A stretch of 6,810 nucleotides of DNA, taken from the NCBI GenBank assembly GCA_031271245.1, contig JAISWC010000026.1:1-6810 (forward strand), in the 5' to 3' direction. The stretch is from Tannerella sp. GTDB taxonomy: Bacteria > Bacteroidota > Bacteroidia > Bacteroidales > Tannerellaceae. Shown here piece after piece: positions 1 to 4,562 of the stretch. Positions within the stretch are counted from its first letter, which is position 1. Each line of letters starts with the position of its first letter. Under the pieces are notes generated by a model. It was not told the origin of the DNA. It ran no database searches and saw only the letters and a list, made by a program, of their open reading frames with translations. Position numbers and translations under genes: made by a program.

Positions 1-10
1 GAAAAATTAT

Positions 11-40
11 GTACTTTTGTACTCGGTACCGTTTCGTACC
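11..40. repeat. Cluster of four GTAC tetramers forming two inverted repeats
   Basis: GTAC occurs at 11-14, 19-22, 26-29 and 36-39. The first two form the inverted repeat GTAC-TTTT-GTAC across the -7 box. The last two sit in a 5-bp inverted repeat, GGTAC (25-29) and GTACC (36-40), with a 6-nt loop, at or just after the predicted start of transcription. The arrangement could be an operator or a small 5' leader hairpin. It could also be partly chance, because GTAC is itself palindromic. Confidence 0.35.
12..19 (+). promoter_or_regulatory. Bacteroidota-type -7 promoter element for the pepT unit
   Basis: The octamer TACTTTTG matches the Bacteroidota vegetative sigma -7 consensus TAnnTTTG at every fixed position. 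Transcription would start around positions 25-28, giving a leader of roughly 45 nt before the pepT ATG. The matching -33 TTTG/TTG element should lie about 20 bp further upstream, which is just outside the window, so only half of the promoter can be judged. The box overlaps the inverted repeat GTAC-TTTT-GTAC at 11-22, so a protein bound there would cover the promoter. The consensus is established knowledge; its use here is inferred. Confidence 0.5.
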
Positions 41-72
41 TAAGAGAGTATTTATAACAAAAACATTTATAA

Positions 73-1290
73 ATGAGAACAATAGAACGTTTTTTGAAGT
101 ATGTTGCAGTGGATACGCAATCCTGTGAACACGCGCAAACTACTCCAAGTACGCCCGGTCAGCGGTATCTGGCCGAAATGCTGGCGGAAGAACTTGTTCA
201 AATCGGGATGCAGGAAGTAGAACTTGACGCGAACGGGTATTTGATGGCAACTTTACCTGCAAATATGTCGAGAGAAGATACCCCTGTCATCGGATTTATC
301 GCCCATCTGGACACCAGTCCCGACTTCCCGGCCAAAAACGTTAATCCGCGTATCGTCACTTATACCGGAAGTAACATTGTGTTGAACGAATCGAAACACA
401 TAGTCCTTTCGTCGCGGATTTTTCCCGAGTTGAGCAGCTATATCGGCCAGGAACTCGTCGTGACGGACGGGACTACCCTGCTTGGCGCGGACGACAAGGC
501 CGGCGTGGCGGCCATCGTTTCAGCCATGGAATATCTGATGGCTCGTCCGCTCATTCCGCACGGAAAAGTCCGTATTGCCTTTACGCCGGACGAAGAAATC
601 GGCCGGGGTACGGACTTCTTTGATGTGGAGCGGTTCGGCTGCGAATGGGCCTACACAGTGGATGGCGGCGAACTGGGCAGGGTGGAATATGAAAATTTCA
701 ACGCCGCCAATGCAACGGTCACTGTCTACGGACGTAACGTGCATCCCGGCGAGGCCAAGGGGAAAATGATTAATGCCGTGCTGGTGGGCATGGAACTGAA
801 CGCCGCGCTGCCATCCGGGGAACGTCCGGAACTTACATGCGAACACGAAGGATTTTATCATCTGACGTATTTTTCCGGTAACGTCGAAAAGGCGACATTC
901 ACCTACCTCATTCGCGACCATGACCGTGTTTTGTTTGACGAGAAAAAATGGGTTATGCAGTGGGCTGTTCAACAGTTGAACCGGAAATATTCCGACTGCG
1001 TCACAGTGGAAATAAAAGACCTCTATTACAACATGCGTGAAATCATCGAGCCGCGAAAAGAAATTGTCAAGCTGGCTGTCGATGCGATACAGGCGACAGG
1101 TGTCGAGCCTTCCGTGAAACCGATTCGCGGCGGTACGGACGGCGCCCGTCTCTCCTTTGCCGGGCTGCCCTGTCCGAACCTGTTTACCGGAGGCGTAAAC
1201 GGACACGGCCCCTATGAATTTCTGCCCGTCAAGTCTCTGGAGAAAAGCGTGGAAACCATTGTTCAAATCATAAAAGCAGTATCTAAATGA
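73..1290 (+). CDS. pepT: Peptidase T (tripeptide aminopeptidase), M20B family
   Basis: This is a cytoplasmic zinc aminopeptidase that removes the N-terminal residue from tripeptides, the last step in recycling peptides to amino acids. The 405-residue product has the normal length for PepT and the full set of M20 metal and catalytic residues. These are HLD at 78-80 (His78 metal ligand, Asp80), the bridging Asp140 in LLGADDKAG, the general-base pair Glu174-Glu175 in PDEEIGRG, Asp197 in VDGGELG, and His378 in GGVNGHGPYEF. The dimerisation (lid) domain lies roughly between residues 208 and 320. No signal peptide is visible. The ATG at 73 gives the canonical start MRTIERFLKY; no Shine-Dalgarno sequence precedes it, as is common in Bacteroidota. 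The gene opens the cluster and its TGA overlaps the next ATG as ATGA, so translational coupling is likely. A long antisense frame across its 3' half is a compositional shadow. Confidence 0.97.
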   Translation: MRTIERFLKYVAVDTQSCEHAQTTPSTPGQRYLAEMLAEELVQIGMQEVELDANGYLMATLPANMSREDTPVIGFIAHLDTSPDFPAKNVNPRIVTYTGSNIVLNESKHIVLSSRIFPELSSYIGQELVVTDGTTLLGADDKAGVAAIVSAMEYLMARPLIPHGKVRIAFTPDEEIGRGTDFFDVERFGCEWAYTVDGGELGRVEYENFNAANATVTVYGRNVHPGEAKGKMINAVLVGMELNAALPSGERPELTCEHEGFYHLTYFSGNVEKATFTYLIRDHDRVLFDEKKWVMQWAVQQLNRKYSDCVTVEIKDLYYNMREIIEPRKEIVKLAVDAIQATGVEPSVKPIRGGTDGARLSFAGLPCPNLFTGGVNGHGPYEFLPVKSLEKSVETIVQIIKAVSK

Positions 1291-2384
1291 AAACAACGCC
1301 GTTTACGGCGCTGCATGAGTCTTTGGGTGCAAGGATGCATGAGTTTGCCGGGTATCAAATGCCCGTCGAATATGCGGGAATTATCGGCGAACACCTGGCC
1401 GTATGCCGGGGAGTAGGTGTTTTCGACGTATCCCACATGGGCGAATTTTGGGTGAAGGGGCCGAATGCGCAGGCTTTCCTCCAGCGCGTCACGTCCAACG
1501 ACGTCTCCCTGATCCCTGCCGGCAAGGCGCAGTACAGTTGCTTTCCCAACGAACAGGGCGGCATTGTGGACGACCTCGTTGTCTATCATTACGAAGCGGA
1601 AAAATACCTCCTCGTCGTGAATGCTTCGAATATCGAAAAGGACTGGGAGTGGTGCGTCGCTCATAACGGGGCCGGCGCCGAACTCGAAAATGCTTCGGAG
1701 CGAATGGCGCAACTGGCCGTTCAAGGCCCCGCAGCAATGCGGGTCTTGCAGCGTCTTACACCGGTCGACCTGTCGGCCATTCCCTACTATTCCTTTGTGA
1801 CCGGCGAACTGGCCAGCTGTCCCCGTGTGATTCTTTCCAACACAGGCTATACGGGCGCCGGAGGCTTTGAACTTTATTTTGACCCCGCGTATGCGCTTCC
1901 CGTCTGGGAAGCCATCATGGAGGCAGGTCAGCCGGAAGGCATCGTACCCGCCGGACTGGGTGCCCGCGACACGCTGCGGTTGGAGATGGGGTACTGTCTC
2001 TACGGAAACGAACTGGACGATACAACCTCGCCGCTTGAGGCGGGACTGGGCTGGATTACCCGCTTCGCCGCAGGAAAGGACTTCATCGGCCGCGCCGTGC
2101 TGGAACGCCGGAAAAGTGAAGGCGTTGCCCGCCGGTTATGCGCTTTTGAACTGACGGAGAAAGGCATTCCGCGGCAGGGATACGGGATTATGGACACGGA
2201 AGGACGGCCGGCGGGCCGGGTGACGTCGGGAACGATGTCGCCCCTGATGCGCACCGGTATCGGTCTGGGCTATGTCCAGACGGAACTGGCCGCCGTCGGA
2301 ACGGAACTCCGTATTGAGGTACGGGGCAGGCTTCTGGCGGCGAAGGTGGTCAAATTACCTTTCCGCAAACAGCATGGAAATTGA
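1287..2384 (+). CDS. gcvT: Glycine cleavage system T-protein (aminomethyltransferase)
   Basis: The T-protein of the glycine cleavage complex takes the aminomethyl group from lipoyl-H-protein, releases ammonia and forms 5,10-methylene-tetrahydrofolate in the cytoplasm. The 365-residue product is full length. The N-terminal folate-binding region runs from LHESLGARMHEFAGYQMP through Tyr83 and the motif GGIVDDLVVY (91-100, with Asp95-Asp96). TGYTGAGGFELY (186-197) supplies Tyr188 and Glu195. GLGARDTLRLE has Arg227, followed by YGNELDDTTSPLEAGLGW. These residues fall where I recall the folate-site residues of the Thermotoga T-protein (Tyr83, Asp96, Tyr188, Glu195, Arg227). The usual acidic residue of GYTGE is Ala191 here. 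The C-terminal GCV_T_C barrel contains VTSGTMSP. gcvH and gcvP are not in the window and must be encoded elsewhere. The start overlaps the pepT stop by 4 bp and the 3' end overlaps comB by 11 bp. Confidence 0.97.
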   Translation: MKTTPFTALHESLGARMHEFAGYQMPVEYAGIIGEHLAVCRGVGVFDVSHMGEFWVKGPNAQAFLQRVTSNDVSLIPAGKAQYSCFPNEQGGIVDDLVVYHYEAEKYLLVVNASNIEKDWEWCVAHNGAGAELENASERMAQLAVQGPAAMRVLQRLTPVDLSAIPYYSFVTGELASCPRVILSNTGYTGAGGFELYFDPAYALPVWEAIMEAGQPEGIVPAGLGARDTLRLEMGYCLYGNELDDTTSPLEAGLGWITRFAAGKDFIGRAVLERRKSEGVARRLCAFELTEKGIPRQGYGIMDTEGRPAGRVTSGTMSPLMRTGIGLGYVQTELAAVGTELRIEVRGRLLAAKVVKLPFRKQHGN

Positions 2385-3096
2385 CGTCTGTTTTTCACCG
2401 GCGCTGTATCCGCATTATCATCGGGTAGAGGCGGAGGTGGTGATTGCGGACATCTTCCGTGCCACGACAACGCTGGTAGCCGCGTTCGAGAGCGGCGCCC
2501 GCAGCATCCTTCCGGTCGCCACTGTGGAAGAAGCGGAAGCCTGGAAAGCCCGCGGATGGCCGGTCGGAGCCGAGCGCAACGTACGCCGCTGTCCCTTTGC
2601 CGACTTCGGAAATTCGCCGTTTGACTATACCCCGGAAAAAGTGGCGGGGAAAGACCTTGTTTTTACCACCACCAACGGCACGAAAGCCATCCGCTGCGCC
2701 GGCGAGGCCGGCCGCATTGTGACCGGCGCCTTTGTCAATCTCCGGGCCGTGGCGGACGACTGTCTGCGGGAAGGCCGGCCGGTGGTCGTACTGTGTTCCG
2801 GATGGGAAGACAAAATCAACATCGAAGATACCCTGTTTGGCGGCGCCCTGGCCGCCGTCCTGCTGTCGCACGGTTACCGTCCGGCCGGCGACGCGGTGCG
2901 CATCGCCCTTTCGCTCTGGAAGGAGGCCGAAAAGGATTTGCGGGGATACCTCGAGCCGGCGGAACATATCGCCCGGCTGCGGTCGGCCGGACTGGAAGAC
3001 AATATACCCTACTGTATGGCATTGAACCGATCGTCGCTGCTGCCCGTGTATTCAAAAGGGGAAGGCAAGCTCGTCATCGAAAGAAATCAATCATAA
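2374..3096 (+). CDS. comB: 2-phosphosulfolactate phosphatase (ComB family)
   Basis: ComB enzymes are Mg-dependent phosphatases that convert (R)-2-phospho-3-sulfolactate to 3-sulfolactate. In methanogens this is the second step of coenzyme M synthesis; in bacteria the role is less clear and may be making or handling sulfolactate. The 240-residue product has the family length and its motifs in order: ADIFRATTT (25-33, Asp26 and Arg29), GERN-like GAERN (65-69), DFGNSP (77-82), TTTNGT (98-103), and the acidic segment CSGWEDKINIEDTLFGGALA (141-160). The ATG at 2374 is chosen because the protein then begins MEIDVCFSPALYP, as in the family. The frame stays open to 2272, but that upstream part lies inside gcvT and is not conserved-looking. 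It overlaps gcvT by 11 bp, which suggests coupled translation. No comA (phosphosulfolactate synthase) is in the window. The family assignment is strong; the exact substrate in this organism is inferred. Confidence 0.9.
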   Translation: MEIDVCFSPALYPHYHRVEAEVVIADIFRATTTLVAAFESGARSILPVATVEEAEAWKARGWPVGAERNVRRCPFADFGNSPFDYTPEKVAGKDLVFTTTNGTKAIRCAGEAGRIVTGAFVNLRAVADDCLREGRPVVVLCSGWEDKINIEDTLFGGALAAVLLSHGYRPAGDAVRIALSLWKEAEKDLRGYLEPAEHIARLRSAGLEDNIPYCMALNRSSLLPVYSKGEGKLVIERNQS

Positions 3097-3110
3097 CAAC
3101 AAATAGCATT

Positions 3111-4106
3111 ATGAGGAAAGTTCATTTTGGAGTAATCGGTACCAATTTCATCACCGACCGGGTCATTGCCGGCGGACGGGAAGACGGGCGTTTTGAAGTG
3201 GTCGCCGTGTGTTCGCGTTCCGGGGAACGGGGACAGGCTTTTGCCGCAAAGTACGGGATTCCCCATGTCTTTACCTCGCTCGAAGCCATGGCGTCCAGTC
3301 CACTGGTTGATGCCGTATACATAGCTTCGCCGAACGCATGTCATGCCGACCAGAGTGTCCTCTGTATGCAGCGCGGCAAACATGTGCTGTGCGAAAAGCC
3401 GCTGGCTTCCAACGCCGCCGAAGTCCGCCGGATGATAAAAACAGCGACTGACTGCCGCGTGGTACTGATGGAGGCCATGAAACCGACCCTGACGCCGGGG
3501 TTCCGGGCGTTGCAGGCCGCACTGCCCGAAATTGGAGTTGTTCGGCAGTATTTTTCCTGTTTTTGCCAGTATTCCTCGCGCTACGACAAACTCAAGGAGG
3601 GCGTTGTGCTGAACGCCTTCCGCCCCGAACTGGGCAACGGCGCGGTGATGGACATCGGCGTATACACGCTCTATCCGATGGTCGTGCTGTTCGGTCGTCC
3701 GCGTATGATTCAGGCCTCCTCCATCAAACTCTGCACAGGCGTGGACGGACACGGATGCGTCAATTTCACCTGCGACGGCGGACTCAATGCCACCGTACTC
3801 TACAGTAAGATTGTCGATTCACGGCTTCCGACAGAGATTCAGGGTGAAAACGGACGAATCACGGTAGACCGTATCCAGCATATCGGTCGGGTGACGCTTG
3901 CCGGTCGCGACGGGAGTGTGAAAGACCTGTATACCCGTACCGAACGGGATGAATATTATTACGAAGTGGCGGAATTTATCGACCTGATCCAAAGCGGACG
4001 TAGCGAATCGACAGTCAATTCGCTTGAAAATTCACTGATTACCATCGAAATCACGGATGAGATTCGCCGTCAGGCAGGAGTTGTTTTTCCGGCAGATGCT
4101 ACGTGA
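3111..4106 (+). CDS. Gfo/Idh/MocA-family NAD(P)-dependent oxidoreductase
   Basis: This 331-residue cytoplasmic oxidoreductase probably acts on a sugar, inositol or related polyol/keto compound, but the substrate cannot be read from the sequence. The N-terminal Rossmann fold starts at residue 4 with FGVIGTNFITDRVI, a variant of the GxGxxG dinucleotide loop seen in a subgroup of the family. VDAVYIASPNACHAD (66-80) and the signature CEKPLASN (94-101, Lys96) follow. The C-terminal alpha/beta domain carries DIGVYTLYP (181-189). Asp181 and Tyr185 with Lys96 match the Lys/Tyr arrangement of dimeric dihydrodiol dehydrogenase better than the DxxxH of inositol dehydrogenases. The ATG at 3111 gives the standard start MRKVHFGVIG; the frame is open upstream to 2793, but that stretch is comB in another frame. 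It lies 14 bp after comB and is the last gene of the tight cluster. The function within the cluster is unknown. Confidence 0.9.
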   Translation: MRKVHFGVIGTNFITDRVIAGGREDGRFEVVAVCSRSGERGQAFAAKYGIPHVFTSLEAMASSPLVDAVYIASPNACHADQSVLCMQRGKHVLCEKPLASNAAEVRRMIKTATDCRVVLMEAMKPTLTPGFRALQAALPEIGVVRQYFSCFCQYSSRYDKLKEGVVLNAFRPELGNGAVMDIGVYTLYPMVVLFGRPRMIQASSIKLCTGVDGHGCVNFTCDGGLNATVLYSKIVDSRLPTEIQGENGRITVDRIQHIGRVTLAGRDGSVKDLYTRTERDEYYYEVAEFIDLIQSGRSESTVNSLENSLITIEITDEIRRQAGVVFPADAT

Positions 4107-4189
4107 TTTTCAGTAACGCCTGTTTCCCGATCATTGAACAAAAGAACGGTTCGCTTGTTGTATATATAATTAGTGTAAATATTGCGAAC
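4107..4189 (+). promoter_or_regulatory. AT-rich spacer with inverted repeat, likely promoter region of the HU gene
   Basis: This 83-bp spacer separates the pepT cluster from the HU gene and probably holds the HU promoter. It contains a TTG at 4134-4136, the AT run TATATATAAT at 4161-4170, and a 6-bp inverted repeat GTTCGC (4149-4154) and GCGAAC (4184-4189) that encloses the AT run and ends directly at the ATG. A second short repeat, GAAC-G-GTTC, lies at 4144-4152. No clean TAnnTTTG -7 box is seen, so the transcription start is not assigned. No hairpin plus T-run is evident after the oxidoreductase gene, so read-through from the upstream unit is possible. Confidence 0.35.
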
Positions 4190-4462
4190 ATGAACAAAAC
4201 AGAATTGATTAAAGAGGTATCGGCAAAGGTCGGACTAAGCAGAGTTAGCATAAAGAAAACTGTTAACGTTTTGATTGAGACTATTTGTGGGGAAATGGAG
4301 AAAGATGCTAAAGTGAGTCTTTTAGGTTTCGGAACTTTTTATGTAGCCCGGAGGTCTGCACGAAAAGGAATCAATCCGGCCACGAAACAAGTCATCCAAA
4401 TTCCTGCCGGAAAAACTGTCAAGTTTAGAGCGGGTACAAATTTGGCAAGGATCGTAAAATAA
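4190..4462 (+). CDS. HU-family nucleoid DNA-binding protein
   Basis: This 90-residue basic protein has the length and layout of HU/IHF proteins, which dimerise, bend DNA and organise the nucleoid. The N-terminal helices (MNKTELIKEVSAKVGLS, residues 1-17, then roughly 18-38) resemble the dimer core. VSLLGFGTFYVARR (42-55) is the conserved strand region. The DNA-binding arm carries RKGINPAT (58-65), with Pro63 in the position of the residue that intercalates into the minor groove. IPAGKTVKFRAG (71-82) closes the domain. The ATG at 4190 gives the canonical HU start. The frame is open back to a GTG at 4103, but those extra 29 residues do not look like HU. The gene is clearly AT-richer than its neighbours: 45 of 120 bases in 4201-4320 are G or C. 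I cannot say whether it is the main HU of the cell or a paralogue. It appears to be transcribed alone. Confidence 0.93.
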   Translation: MNKTELIKEVSAKVGLSRVSIKKTVNVLIETICGEMEKDAKVSLLGFGTFYVARRSARKGINPATKQVIQIPAGKTVKFRAGTNLARIVK

Positions 4463-4479
4463 AGAGTGTCTTATTTTAC
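4454..4479. repeat. 9-bp perfect inverted repeat overlapping the HU stop codon
   Basis: GTAAAATAA (4454-4462) and TTATTTTAC (4471-4479) are exact reverse complements separated by 8 nt. The left arm is the last three codons of the HU gene, including its TAA. The stem is AT-rich and not followed by a clear U-tract, so it is a weak terminator by itself. It could protect the 3' end of the mRNA or help stop transcripts arriving from the GH51 gene on the minus strand. Confidence 0.45.
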
Positions 4480-4483
4480 CGTG

Positions 4484-4560
4484 TGTGTCGGGAGGCTGTC
4501 AAGGCAACAGAGCGGCTTCTTGACACATTTTTAGTATCAAGTCCTGTCTGTGCCGACACA
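4484..4560. repeat. 8-bp inverted repeat surrounding the terminator hairpin
   Basis: TGTGTCGG (4484-4491) and CCGACACA (4553-4560) are exact reverse complements that flank the inner terminator stem at 4497-4525. The right arm begins two bases beyond the GH51 stop codon on the minus strand. The outer stem could close a larger structured element, or act as part of a bidirectional terminator between the convergent genes. No T-run follows it in the minus direction, so its function is only inferred. Confidence 0.35.
4497..4532 (+). terminator. Likely Rho-independent terminator after the HU gene
   Basis: A 7-bp perfect stem, TGTCAAG (4497-4503) and CTTGACA (4519-4525), encloses a 15-nt loop and is followed after two bases by a run of five T (4528-4532). 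The preceding GGAGGC is reminiscent of Bacteroidota intergenic terminators, which often carry GAGGCTGTC-type stems. It would end plus-strand transcription coming from the HU gene, 35 bp past its stop. The loop is long and the stem modest in GC, so strength is uncertain. Confidence 0.6.
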
Positions 4561-4562
4561 TT

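Noticed and set aside
520..1296. A 258-codon open frame antisense to pepT.
   Set aside because: It mirrors the codon structure of a well-identified gene, has no recognisable motifs, and its length is explained by GC-rich third positions on the other strand.
2272..2373. Upstream extension of the comB frame.
   Set aside because: The segment is coding sequence of gcvT in another frame, and the ATG at 2374 gives the standard family N-terminus.
2793..3110. Upstream extension of the oxidoreductase frame by 106 codons.
   Set aside because: It overlaps conserved comB sequence and reads as Arg/Gly/Pro-rich out-of-frame sequence; the Rossmann fold begins right after the ATG at 3111.
4137..4159. Possible terminator hairpin after the oxidoreductase gene (AACAA/CTTGTT).
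   Set aside because: The stem needs a two-base bulge and is not followed by a T-run, so it is not convincing.
4103..4189. A 29-residue N-terminal extension of the HU protein from a GTG overlapping the upstream stop.
   Set aside because: HU proteins begin at MNKTELI-like sequence, and the extension is encoded by an AT-rich spacer with promoter-like content.
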